From the NCBI GenBank assembly GCA_009829735.1, contig CM020618.1:19143346-19207345 (forward strand): a stretch of DNA of 64,000 nt, in the 5' to 3' direction. Shown here piece after piece: positions 41,608 through 51,731 of this stretch (position 1 is the first letter of the stretch; every line of letters begins with the position of its first letter). The notes beneath the pieces are model-generated. The model saw only the letters and a list, made by a program, of their open reading frames with translations, had not been told where the DNA came from and ran no database searches. The position numbers and the translations under genes are program-made. This DNA is from Pyropia yezoensis (taxonomy: Eukaryota > Rhodophyta > Bangiophyceae > Bangiales > Bangiaceae).

Positions 41608-42745
41608 GAGACCGTACTATTTATGCCTATTCTATATCCGCTGCCCTCCCCCTTTCCCGCCGTGCCTCCTGCCACGGCGGTTGCTGCCCCGCTTCCCCTC
41701 CTCCCCTCCTCCCCCCGGGCTCCCGCCAGCGTGGCGCGCCGACACCGACACTGGCGATGCGCCGGGGTTTGAGAAGCATCGCCCGGCTTCTTGACTCCGA
41801 GAAAAGAATGGGGGGGATGACTTGCTCAGGGGTCCTGAGCCTTTCTTTTTGTTATATAGACGGCCGCGATCGCTCGCGTGCGACGGTGGCGACTGCATGA
41901 CCCCAACGAAGCGCGTTGCGCCAGTGGGTGGTCCCCGCCCGGGGGCGGCCGTCCCCCGCGGGGACCAGTCGATGCCGACGTGACCCAAGTTGACTGCGAC
42001 TTTGGGCAGAGGCCAAGAGCGTAAGGCTCATCATCGTGTGCGTCCCGAGACACACAACGAACAAATGTGCCGGAAGAGGGCAAACAAGGAACACAAAAAA
42101 CGCTGGCAGGCTCTCCCTACGAGTCTGCGGCAACATGTAGCGAGTACCAAAGAATGATATCGATCATGCGCACCTGCACCCTGGAGCAAGCTTTGGAGGT
42201 GGTTGACGGCCGTATGTAGCAAAGTACCTGATGACAAGGACAGACATCCCTGAGACGCTGGTTTTCAGAAGAGCTACAACACTTGCCCGACTTCCTGTTG
42301 CAAGAATGTACGGTACTTACTGTATGTACATATGTGTACATACAGTACATTACATGAGACCGCCGATAACCCCTACACGTGGCATTGGTTCAGCACGTGA
42401 ACCTCCACTCTGTCTCTTCCTTCGCGTTCTCAACAGCTCCCTGACGACAGAGCGCCGCCCCGTCTACGCCCACTTCTTCTTGCACCTCCGCTCTTCATCG
42501 TTTGGCACTGAGGTCTCGGAAAAGGCCAGGAGGGGTCTTCCTTGTCCCCGGACGTAACGCCTCCCATTTTGCACCCCCCGCCACCCTGTTCTTTGAGAGC
42601 TTCCGTTTCCCATCCCTGCCTGTCAGCACCCCTCCTCCCTTCCCGTCCCCTCGTCCCCGCTCCACCCGACACCCCTCCCTTCTTCCACCCGACACCCCCC
42701 CCTTCTTCCACCCCTTCCTCCCCCTCCACCGCCACCACCACCACC
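41608..42745. other. Intergenic with a GTAC-rich palindrome
   Basis: 1.1 kb between two + strand genes. AT-richer than the surroundings around 41830-42360. It contains the 13-bp-arm inverted repeat at 42318-42347. No gene supported. Confidence 0.5.
42318..42347. repeat. Inverted repeat, 13-bp arms, TATG loop
   Basis: TACTGTATGTACA, loop TATG, then its exact reverse complement. Five GTAC sites fall within about 45 bases here. It lies about 400 bases upstream of the NFACT-R start codon. Confidence 0.9.
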
Positions 42746-43180
42746 ATGGTCCGCCACTTTGTGTCGGGCGACGCCATCCCCATTGCGGTTGGCGAAAACG
42801 CGGCGGAGAACCAGGCGCTCGTCGGTGCCGCCCGCCAAAACGACGTGTGGGTGCACCTCGCGGCGGGGCCGTCGGCGCACGCGCTCGTCGCGCTCACCGG
42901 CCTGGGCCCCCCCCCCCCCACCGCCGCGGCGGTGCGGGCGGCGGTCGCTGACGCGGGGCAGCTGGTCAAGCACTACTCCCCGGCCGCGCGGGGCGTGCCG
43001 TCTGCGGGCGTCATCCACTGTCCGGCCAAGTACGTGTCCAAAAAGGGGGTCGAGGACGCGACGGGGGCGGTCACCCTCAAGCGCGCCCCCTCAACGGCGG
43101 TGGTGGTGCGGAGTGAGGAGGCGCTGGAGCGGCTGCTCGGCAGCGGCCGGGTGGGCACGAAGGGGAAGAAGAAAAAGTGA
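42746..43180 (+). CDS. Stand-alone NFACT-R (DUF814) RNA-binding domain protein
   Basis: 144 residues forming one NFACT-R domain, the RNA-binding module of NEMF/Rqc2 and of small proteins such as CCDC25/Jlp2. Diagnostic pieces: SGDAIPIAVGENAAENQALV (family VGKNAxQND), ARQNDVWVHLAAGPSAHALV (xxNDxWFHVxxxPGSHVVI), AGQLVKHYSPAARG, then CPAKYVSKKGVEDATGAVTL and STAVVV. The Lys-rich end GTKGKKKK suits nucleic-acid binding. The gene is too short for the N-terminal domains of ribosome-quality-control Rqc2, so it is the small form. Start context is ACCATGG. A pyrimidine-rich 5' leader precedes it; no intron is needed. Confidence 0.85.
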   Translation: MVRHFVSGDAIPIAVGENAAENQALVGAARQNDVWVHLAAGPSAHALVALTGLGPPPPTAAAVRAAVADAGQLVKHYSPAARGVPSAGVIHCPAKYVSKKGVEDATGAVTLKRAPSTAVVVRSEEALERLLGSGRVGTKGKKKK

Positions 43181-44052
43181 CGGGGGGGGGGGGCGGGAAG
43201 GGTGGACTCGGTGACGGACGGACGGCGATGGAGACGAGGAGGAGGAGGAGGAGGGGTTGGGGGGGTGTGGGATGGGTGTCCGGCGCGGGTGGACTGGTGC
43301 TCGGCCGCTGATATTGGGGAGAGGGGGTGGTGGGTCGGACGGAGGCGCCCGTGGCAGCCGCTGTCGCCCCAACCCTGCGGCGACGCCGCTGCTCGCGGCG
43401 GCCAGCGGCCGCGGCCGCCCGCGCCCGACGCGCGGTAGGGGCGACGGCGCGGGGCACGCACGCGCGACGGGCATCACCGCGGCCGCGAGTCGGCAGGGCG
43501 GCTGTCGGCCTGCGCGCGGGGTTGGCGGGGCCGCTCCGCCCCGCGGCCGCCGGCGCTGGCCCAGCGCAACCCCCCCCCCCCCCCCCCCCCCAGGGGTTTG
43601 GCGGGCGCCATGCGCGTCCGTCCCCACCTAGCAAGCTGCCACCGCGCCTCCGCAGGCACCGCCTGTGTACCGTTGTGCTGGGACGCTGACGCGGGGCAAC
43701 TGACTGGCGGCCGGGGGAGGAGGGAGGTGGGGGTGACGCCACCTCCTTGCCCCCTTCCTTCTCCCACCCCGCTCCTTGTTGAGAGGACGTTGGGGGCAGG
43801 GACGGCAGCCCCCCCCCGTGTATGCGGTGGCCGGCACAAGGAGGGGGGCGCGAGCGGCGCGCAGCGCCCAGCGGAGGCGCGGCCGCGGGAGCCACGACTG
43901 CATACCCCCCGCCATCGGTCGAGCCCTGCGACGGGCGGGCGAGCCACGGACACCGCCATCGCGACACAATTAAAAAAAAAAAAAAGGCAAAACGAACAGC
44001 AAGAGCGTCCCCGTCAGAGAAGACTCGCAGCTCATTGAAAGCGTCACCCCGC
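43181..44052. other. Intergenic, convergent 3' ends
   Basis: GC-rich, with a C run at 43570-43590 and a 14-base A run at 43972-43985 just past the snurportin-like stop on the other strand. No gene supported. Confidence 0.4.
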
Positions 44053-46775
44053 CTACCCCAGCGCCTCCACCCACCCGTCCGTGGTGGTGACAAACGCCAT
44101 GTCCCCCTCCCCGTCGTCTGACGCGGCGTACCCCTCTGACGCATCCGCGGCGGCGGCAATGGCGTCGGCGGTCAGCGGCGCGTACCTCGCGTGGCACTGG
44201 AAGAGGATCTGTGGGGGGTGGGGAATTTGGGGGGAGGGGGGGGGGGGGCAGGGGCAGGGGGGGAGGGCGCCATAGGGGACCAGGCAGCATCACCAGCCGG
44301 GGAGCGACCTCGGGGGACCGGGTCCGCCACACGACGACAAAAAGCGACAGAACGAGCCCACCCACCCCTCCCCACCGTCCGTGCGTGTCAGATGCAAGAG
44401 CCCCACCCACCGGGCGCGACGACGCAGGACGCGCGCGCACACCCACACGCGGCCGGCAGCACGAGCGCGACGACCGGGCACAGGCCCCCAGCGGCGGCCA
44501 CGGGTAGAGCAGCGACACACAAAAAAGAGAAGGACCAACAACAACGTACCCTGCTCCAGCAGTCTGCGCCCGCACGGGACTGGCTGGCCACCCCTACCAG
44601 CGCAAAGCGGATGGCGCGCACCGCCTGGTTGGGGGGAAAAGGGTCATGTATAGGGCGCCGCCAGCCGCACCCAGATGGTCCCCACCGGCGGCACCGGCGG
44701 CCAGCAGCAGGCGGATGGGGGGGGGGGGGGGAGGGGGGGGGAGCCAACCAGCCGACGGCAGCCAACAACAGCGCACAAAAGGGAGCACGTCAGGACCGCG
44801 CCCGCCGCGAGCTATCGCCGCCCACGAGCGCCTCGCCGCCTGCCGGGTCCTCCATGCCCCCCCACCCACCAAAGCGCCGCCTACAGTCGTTGGCGGGCAG
44901 CAAATTGGGCAGCGCACACTCCCCACAGCGCGTGCTTGCAACGGCCGCCCCCTCCTCATGACCGTCGCCCCCCCCCCCCCCCCTCGGACGCCCCCCCTGC
45001 CCGCGCCTCCTCTCCCCCACGTGCACGTACCGCCGCCTCGTCCACCTCCTCCGCCACCTCCCGCACGTTCACCACCGCCAGCCGGAGCAGGTCGCCCGCC
45101 GCGGGCAGGCGGCCGCCCACGTCCAGCCCACCGTCGGCGGCGCCGTCGACGGTGGCGCCGTCCAGCGGCCACGACACGGGCGGGTCGTCGGCTGTCTCGA
45201 GGCGCCAGCGCGTCGCGTCGCCGTCGCCGTCGACGGCAACGTCGTCGCCGCCAACGTCCATGCACTCCTCCTCCTCCTCCTCCCCCGCCGCCTCCTCCAC
45301 TCCCCCCATGCCGTCCCCCCCCCCCACCGGCTCAACCCCTCCCGCTGCGGCCGCCGGCAACGACGGCGCACCCGCGGGTGGCGCCCGCGCCCGCGAGCCC
45401 GCCGCGGCCACCACCCGCAACACCGCCACCAGCGGCCAGTCGGCGACCGGGAGGCCCGGCGGGGGCGGCTCGGGGAAGGTCTCCACTGGCCACTCGGAGC
45501 AGCGGTCGTCCTTCCAGCCCATCACCAGCGGGGTGCTCCCCACATCATACCCCCCCGCCTTGGCCATAAACAGCAGGCCATCCCACTTCGTCGGGGTCGC
45601 AGCGGCCCCGGCGGTGGCGGCGGCGGCGGTCGCGGCGGCGGCGGTAGCGGTGGCGGCGGCGGTGGCGGCGGGGACGCCCGCCTCCCCCCCCTCCTCGGCC
45701 AGGTCCTCTTCCCCACACGCCACCCGGTACGCGCGGCGGACGCCCGCCCCGTCGGCGGGCCACGCCGGCAGCACCCCCCAGGGGCGCCCCCCACACCCCC
45801 CCCCCGCCGGACGCCCACCCCCCCCCCCGCTTCCGCGACGCGGCTGGCCAAAAAAAACAGCCGCGCCTCGGCGGGCACCCCGTCCAGCCGCACCCCCCCC
45901 CACAGCAGCCCGTCCACCACCCACACCCCCCCGGCCGCCCCCACCGCCACCTCCAGCACCGTCGCCGCCGCCGCGCGGCCGCCGCCAAAGGCTGCCGCCA
46001 CCCCGGCCGTCCACGACGGCAGCAGCGGCCGGCCGTTGCGGCCGCGCACGCCCGCGCGGCCGCCGCCGGCGACGAGGAGGCCCCGCTTGCCGTCGGGGCG
46101 GGGGCGCACCAGCCAGCCGGTGGCAAGGTCGGGAGGGACGGCGGGGCGCGTCAGGTGGGTGGGCGCCGACAGCAGGGGGGGGGGGGGGGGGCACCCGAGG
46201 GGGGGGGGGGGGCGGGGGGGTCCCCCCGGGGGGCGCGGGGGGGGGGGGGCGCCGCTTCCGCCGCCGCTGCCGCCGCCGGCGGGCGGGCGTGGCGGCCGCG
46301 GCGGCGGCGGCGGCATCAACGCCCGCGGCGGCGTCGGCGGCATCCTCAGCGTCGGCAGGCGTGGCGGCGGCAGGCGCGGGGGCAGGCACGGCAGCGACGG
46401 CGGCAGCGTCAGCAGCAGCGTCAGCAGCAGCGACAGCGGCAGCAGCAGCGGTAGCGGCAGCGGCAGGCGCAGGCGCGGCAGGGAAAGGGGCGGCGGGGGC
46501 GCCCCCCTCCCCCCCCCCCCCCCCCACCGCCGCCCCCCCCCCCCCGGCGGCGGCGGCGGCGGCAGCCCGCGGAGGGCGGCGGTGACGGCCGCCCGCGCGG
46601 CGGCGGCGCGGGCGAGCGCCGCCGCCCGCCGCGCCGCGGCGGGCACGTGCGCCACCGGGTGGCGCGCCGCCGCGGCGGCGGCGGCGCGGCGGGCGGCGCG
46701 GCCCGACGAGGTGGGGGGGGGGGAGGGGGGGGGGGCGGCGGGGCGGGGGGGGGGCGGCACCAGCCCAGACGCCAT
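44053..46775 (-). CDS. Snurportin-1-like m3G-cap import adaptor, three exons, frame breaks at G/C runs
   Basis: Snurportin brings spliceosomal snRNPs into the nucleus by binding their trimethylguanosine cap. The cap-binding domain is recognisable in order: LATGWLVRPRPDGKRGLLVA (human VLVVCPVGKRCLVVAS), LLPSWTAGVAAAFGGGR, TVLEVAVGAAGGVWVVDGLL ([20 protein letters not shown]), EARLFFLASRVAEA, then KWDGLLFMAKAGGYDVGSTP ([20 protein letters not shown]). Exon 1 (46775-45031) ends LRLAVVNVREVAEEVDEAA; exon 2 is 44624-44550 and exon 3 44208-44053, all in phase 0, with both donors GTACGT. The N-terminal half and the DGLLF half lie in different frames, with long C runs at about 45796-45828 between them; a second switch near the poly-G tracts at 46190-46250 is possible. 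The Arg/Ala N-terminus could be an importin-beta-binding region. Start MASGLVPPPP is the best guess. Confidence 0.62.
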
Positions 46776-47441
46776 CGTCTGGGTGGGGGCGGCGCCGGAC
46801 GGGGGGCGGCGGCAAAACGCCAACCACGGCGCGCGGGCCGAGGGAAACGGGTGTGAGGGAGAGGAAGGCAAGGGGAGGCGGGGAGGGAGGAAAGACAAAA
46901 TAGAAGGCGGGGGGGGGGGGGGCGGAGGGGGTGGGGGGAGGAGGGTGGGGGTGGCGGCCACCCGCCAAGGCCGTTGGGACGGGAAGGGAGAGACGACGGT
47001 CGTGGACGACCACCGCTGCGGGTCGAGTCGACCGTGAGGAAGACGAAATGGCCACGTGTCACGCATAGTTAAGCCGGCTCTTCTGGCTTTTTGCATTACA
47101 TCTCGCCTTTGAAAGTGTACGTGCAGCGTGCTAAAATTTCAGTGGTCGAGAGATACCCCCTCTCACAGAGACAGCGAACGACGAAATTGGGACGTCCCAA
47201 TTTCCCCGTCAGTCCCCGATGCGAAAGCTGGCGCGTCCCAGTTTCGGCCTCTATGGCCTCCCTGAGAGGGGTGAATCAGGATCGAGGACGCTTGTTGATA
47301 GGCCGGAACAAGGTCTGCCCGCGCGTGCGCTCCGGGATCCGTCGCCGACAGGCGGTCCGCGGCGCTGGTGCAGTGGCACTGCTGCACCGGTGCAGTCGCT
47401 GTGCCGTCTTCCTGAGGACATCTTAACATGGCGGAGGACAA

Positions 47442-47449
47442 TATATAAA
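47442..47449 (+). promoter_or_regulatory. Orphan TATA box
   Basis: TATATAAA in a short AT patch. The next + strand gene begins 817 bases later, so it may serve an unseen exon or a short or non-coding transcript. Confidence 0.3.
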
Positions 47450-47911
47450 GACAGGACGTACGTGCTTCCACACTCGCAGTTCACGCATGGAGGGGCATAT
47501 GCACGGTTGAGGGGCGGCCGAACGCGGCATTAAACCACGCTGACCCCTTCCCCCTGCTCCTGGCATCCTCGCTTAAAGCGGGCGGCACTCATGGACGTAG
47601 AGAAGCGCGAGGTAGAACTTTCCCAGCCGTACCCTGCCGCGGGCGTCGCGGCAAGCACGTGTGACGCGCCGTGCGATGCGCGGACGAGCGCGACGCAGAG
47701 CAGAGGACGATTCACGGTTTCCTCAGATCTGTGTCGATCCCGCACCCCCGAAATACGGCTGTGAGGGCACTCTGGCAAAAAGTCCAACAAGAGTACATCC
47801 CTAAAGGTGAGGACCCTTGAAGCTGATTCCCATGCGGCCACTTGAAAAGAGGGGCATTAGGTTGGCGCCAGTGCGCGCGTCGTTGGTCCTCGATGCCACC
47901 GCGCGGCGCGC

Positions 47912-48063
47912 CGGGATGCGCCAGCCACTTCTGTCTGCTGCTCCGGCTCGCCGGCCGCTCGTTGGCCGCCGCTCCCCGAGAAGAGCGCGGGATGCACCCG
48001 CCACTTTTGGCCACTGCTCCAACTCGCCGGCCGCTCCTTTTCCGCCGCTCCACGAGAGGAGCG
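47912..48063. repeat. 76-bp tandem repeat, two units
   Basis: Both units start CGGGATGC and share CTCGCCGGCCGCTC; about 80% alike by eye. A partial third copy may follow. Confidence 0.6.
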
Positions 48064-48265
48064 CGCCTTGGCCGCCGCGCCTCGAGAGGAGCTCGCCTCG
48101 TCGGGGTGGCCGAGAGCTTAAGCGTAAACGTCAACGGGTGCTTTCCAACTCGGTCGCCTTCCCACCACCACTATCCACCCGTCGCAACCCACTGTCCACC
48201 CCACGCACACTCTCCCACACCCCATCCTTCCAACCCCACGCTCCCGCACCCCTTTCCGCCCAAGC

Positions 48266-49036
48266 ATGTCGCCTGCTCGCTCCTCTTCGGCTGCGCCCTC
48301 TGCGGCCGATGCCCTGGCGCGACCGGGGAGCACCTCTGACACCGCACTCACGCCTACAAGCCCCCCCTCAAGCCCACCCTCGATCCCCCCCTCCCCCCCC
48401 AACCCGCCCTCGATCCCCCCCTCACCCCTCCGCCCGCTGTCGGCCCCCAACAAGACGCCCACTAACAAGAAGGGGAGGCGCAAGACGCCCTCCAAGCCGC
48501 GGGTGCGCAACTGGACGCCGGGTGAATGCGTTGGCCTTCTGACCGCCGCTGCCACGCACTGGGCGGCGCTCCGGTCGAGCCGTGATGCTATCGGCAAGAC
48601 CCAGGCAGCGTCGGCGATGCTGAAGGCGTTTGCCGGGGCGACGCCGGCAAAGGACAGCGCTGGGGCACGCACGCGCGACATCGAGCAGGTCGAGCGCAAG
48701 GTCAAGAGCTTGCGCGGGAAATACATGGCCACGCGCATCGCGCTCCTCCAGTCGGGCGCGAGCACGGCCGAGCGCGAGGAAGCGCTGCTCGGCTTTGGCG
48801 GATGGGTGCTCTACGAGCTTGCCCGCGGGGCGTTTAAGAATGCTCTGTCTCCAATGAGCAGACGGTGCGTGAGCCTGTGGTCGTGGGTGGCTCCCCCGCC
48901 CCCCCCCCGCCCTCTCCTCCGCCCCCCCCCTCTGCTCCCGCGCGTACTGGGACGGCTCATTGTGGCAGAACTGGCCCCACGCAGGGGAGCAGAGCGCGCC
49001 ACACTGGGACGGGAGACAACTAGTCTGACCCGTTTC
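48266..49036 (+). CDS. SANT/Myb-like DNA-binding protein
   Basis: A Ser/Pro-rich N-terminus (repeated PPSIPPSPP) leads to a basic stretch TNKKGRRKTPSKPRVRNW and a trihelix/SANT-like domain: RNWTPGECVGLLTAAATHWA, IGKTQAASAMLKAFAG, QVERKVKSLRGKYMATRIAL. The W...(helix)...W/L spacing and the closing K(V/I)xxLR(G)KY are typical of SANT-like domains, found both in transcription factors and as the DNA-binding partner of Harbinger-type transposases. A donor GTGCGT at about 48867 suggests that exon 1 ends at MSRR; beyond an acceptor GGCAG near 48970 a short exon reading NWPHAGEQSAPHWDGRQLV or a one-base-shifted alternative would finish the gene, so the end given is a guess. No DDE transposase lies beside it. 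Confidence 0.55.
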
Positions 49037-49087
49037 TCCCCATGCATTTGGATTCATATTCCCTAGGTTAGGGATAGTTAGCTTAGT

Positions 49088-49104
49088 AAGTCCAACTTGG
49101 ACTT
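49088..49104. repeat. Short perfect inverted repeat
   Basis: AAGTCCAA, central C, TTGGACTT, in the AT-richer space between the SANT-like gene and the next gene. Confidence 0.6.
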
Positions 49105-49309
49105 CAGGGTTTTCTGCGTTTTATCGTCTTGAATTTTCGTGTGGCCCGGTGGGCAGGTGCTAGGGTGGGAGATTCTGAGTGGCGAGATTTTGAGGGACCG
49201 TGGCCGCCGCGGCAGCGACGTATGTGCATGCGCAGCGGGGGGCGGCGGTCGCCGCGGGCGTCCGCGCCGACCTCGCGGCGGACCCACGGAAAACATGGTC
49301 ATAAAGTGG

Positions 49310-50059
49310 TCATAAGGCCGGCGCGACGCCCGGTCCCACCGTGTCGCCCTCCTCATGAATGACGTCCCCCGACAGCGTGCGCACAGACCATGCCTGGCGC
49401 GGCACAGGGCCGCCGACGGGCTCAGTAATAGGTTGTGCCGTCCACGAAAATCCGTGCGCCGTTGCCGTGGTCATGGAGGACGGCGCAGCACTCCCGCCGC
49501 CACTCTCCGGTGCACGCGCGGCCGCAGCTGTCGGAGTTGGCGGGGGAAGCTCGACGGGGCAGGGGGTGGAGGGCGCCGGAAATAGGGCGTCCGTGGTCGA
49601 GGCGGGGGGTGGTAACAGGGAGGCAATTGCTGCAGGTACTCCTGCCGACTGTGGAAGGGTCGCGGCGGAGGCGGCGGGACGCGGCGCGTCACGCAGGGCG
49701 ACCAGCCCACTCGCCGCCAGTACCTGGGACGCTTGTGTGGCGGGCGACCCCCCGTCACGTGCTGGCGTCACGGTGCCGAGAAATGTGGTTGGGGGGGGGG
49801 CCGCCCGGACGCTTCGCAGCGACGGCACGTTCTCCACTTCCCTCCCCAGCCACGCCCACCGCACCCTCAGGTCCTTGTTGCGGCCCCCCTTGCTCTTGCC
49901 CGCCACCACCTCCAGGACAGTACCTCCGATGCATGTCGTCTTGGCCAGGGCGCCGAAAACGCGCGAACACTCGGCGAAGTTGGAGATGTTAATTGCGCTG
50001 GTGTGCCCTTGTGCTCCGACAGACAGGCGCACGTCCAAGGTCTTGTCTTTCCTGCTCAT
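49310..50059 (-). CDS. Unrecognised protein with conserved-looking N-terminal domain
   Basis: 249 residues, function unknown. Residues 1-85 look like a real folded domain (SRKDKTLDVRLSVGAQGHTS, FAECSRVFGALAKTTCIGGT, VLEVVAGKSKGGRNKDLRVR, WAWLGREVENVPSLRSV). A Pro/Ala/Ser linker of about 110 residues follows, then a second well-formed piece, FSWTAQPITEPVGGPVPRQA and WSVRTLSGDVIHEEGDTVG, that stops abruptly at APAL. The abrupt end suggests either a missing downstream exon or a truncated mobile-element gene. It is convergent with the SANT-like gene. The ATG at 50059 is the first in frame and is preceded by G-rich 5' sequence. I cannot tie it to a known family. Confidence 0.5.
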   Translation of the reverse strand: MSRKDKTLDVRLSVGAQGHTSAINISNFAECSRVFGALAKTTCIGGTVLEVVAGKSKGGRNKDLRVRWAWLGREVENVPSLRSVRAAPPPTTFLGTVTPARDGGSPATQASQVLAASGLVALRDAPRPAASAATLPQSAGVPAAIASLLPPPASTTDALFPAPSTPCPVELPPPTPTAAAARAPESGGGSAAPSSMTTATAHGFSWTAQPITEPVGGPVPRQAWSVRTLSGDVIHEEGDTVGPGVAPAL

Positions 50060-50516
50060 TTGGGAGGCAGGGGGAGAGGGGTGAGCGGGCGGCGGCGGGA
50101 CAGAGGGGGGGGGGGGGGGGGGGAGGTTGGTCGAGAGGGAGGAGGGGGAGAAGGAGAAGGGACGAGGGGAGGGAGAGGGGGAGGGGGGGGCCTAGCGGAC
50201 CGCATAATACGGGGCTGGTGAGGGATACAATGGGTGGAGATGTGCCTCTTGGTGCTGGAAAGAAGGCCACTGCGTCCTGCGGCTGTGCACTCACGGAAGG
50301 GGGGCGCGCTGGCTGCGGACAACGTGCCCAGGGGTGTCAGAAGTCCTTCCTTGGCGGGGCGAAGGAGTCGATAAGAGCCCGCCTTTTGCCCGGGTTATCG
50401 TGAAGCTAGGATGCACTCAAGTTGCCCCAAGGGTAAAGAGCCTGCGCTGAGTCCGTTTCTGACGTCAAAAAGAGCAGGGGCGCACGGGAAGTACGAAAAA
50501 AACTTGACCCGAAAAA

Positions 50517-50553
50517 GGGGCTCAAATGAGCCGAAAAGGCTCAAACGAGCCGG
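50517..50553. repeat. Tandem GGCTCA/GAGCC hairpins
   Basis: GGCTCAAATGAGCC and GGCTCAAACGAGCC stand side by side, separated by GAAAA. Each can fold on itself. Confidence 0.6.
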
Positions 50554-51188
50554 TTGGTAGACTAGACACTAAAGTTTTAAAAAAAAGTCTTTAGTCGACA
50601 TTTCCCCCGTCCGCCTGCACCCCACTCCCCGACCACGACCACCCACACGGCAGCGGTCGCCGGTAGGCGAGTACGAACTGTACGAACACGGTGCGGTGCA
50701 GTTCCAGCCCACTCCAGCGGAACGCCGCTGCCCCCTCACCGAGTACCGAAAAAGGCAGCTTTCAATATTTGCGACGAACCCTTCCATATCTGCTAGTGGC
50801 CTTCCATATTAGTTAAGCTCTAACTGTGACTTAGTTAATCCACTGTGCTGACAGGAGGGTCATACATCACAGGTCCTCACGGCAGCGATGTGCCCACGTG
50901 GCTTGTCAGAACTGGCTCCTGCACACACCCCTGTTGCCTCTGCACCGACGGCCGTCATCCCGCCCTCTGCCCGCGCCGCAGCATCGGGGGTTCACCCGCG
51001 ACGTGCGCCCATCTCTCTTTCCCCCGCACTGCTCGTGCACCTCTCTTCCCCCCACACCGCCACACATCCTCTTCCTTTCCACGTGCGTGCCACGCGGCGG
51101 TCGGGGAGCTCCACTTTCTCCGACCGATCCGCTCGCCGAGCTACCGCTCCCCGGGGCACTCCATCCGGCACGACGCGCGGCCGGCCGA

Positions 51189-51446
51189 CGCGCTCGCACT
51201 GGCGTCGGTGCGCCTTCCCTGCGCCTACCGACGCGCTCGCGGTGGTGTCCGTGCGCCCTCCCTACGCCTGCCGACGCGCTCGCGGTGGCGTCCGTGCGCC
51301 CTCCCTGCGCCGGCCGAGGCGCTCGCGGTGGTGTCCGTGCGCCCTCCCTGCGCCTGCCGAGGCGATTGCGGTGGCGTCCGTGCGCCCACCCTGCGCCGGC
51401 CGAGGCGCTCGCGGTGGCGTCCGTGCGCCCTCCATGCGCATAGCAT
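51189..51446. repeat. 43-bp minisatellite, six units
   Basis: Six units of exactly 43 bp sharing GCGCTCGCGGTGG and TCCGTGCGCCCTCC. Because 43 is not a multiple of three, the frame rotates each unit, yet no stop arises in any + frame across the array. Confidence 0.9.
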
Positions 51447-51731
51447 CTACTTTTTTTCTTCTCCCCCGTGTCGGGCCTGTGTTTTCGGTTGGCGCTCACG
51501 TGCCCCCCCCGACGTGGTCGCGCTGGTGTCGAGGCGCCCCCCCTGTGCCGGCCGAGAGCGAATCTTCTTGCTGTCGGGTCTGGGCTCCTTAGTCCGGTGG
51601 TCTTGTGTTTGGGAGTACGTGCGAGTGTGGCAGTGCGGGAACGTACGGGGATACCACGCTGTCGTCTGGCTATTGTTTGTGAAGCTGGGAAACGCACGGT
51701 TGGATGGTGGGCGCTTTTTTTTGACGCAGTG

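Larger units (their letters stand above)
46776..48265. other. Intergenic with TATA box and 76-bp repeat
   Basis: 1.5 kb. TATATAAA occurs at 47442-47449 on the + strand but no convincing gene starts soon after it. Two diverged 76-bp units lie at 47912-48063. The first 250 bases are G-runs upstream of the snurportin-like gene. Confidence 0.45.
50060..51731. other. Intergenic with hairpin repeats and a minisatellite
   Basis: A G-run and poly-purine tract near 50090-50190; an AT-rich patch at 50500-50830 with tandem hairpins of GGCTCA-x-TGAGCC type (50517-50553) and CCTTCCATAT repeated at about 50777 and 50798; then the 43-bp minisatellite. The pyrimidine run before 51730 looks like a 3' splice site. 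Confidence 0.45.

Noticed and set aside
42308-42347. Copper-response elements bound by an SBP factor
   Set aside because: SBP factors are known from green plants; applying that to a red alga would be unsupported.
49062-49082. Telomere-like CCCTA/TTAGGG words near 49065
   Set aside because: Only single copies of each word; no tandem array.
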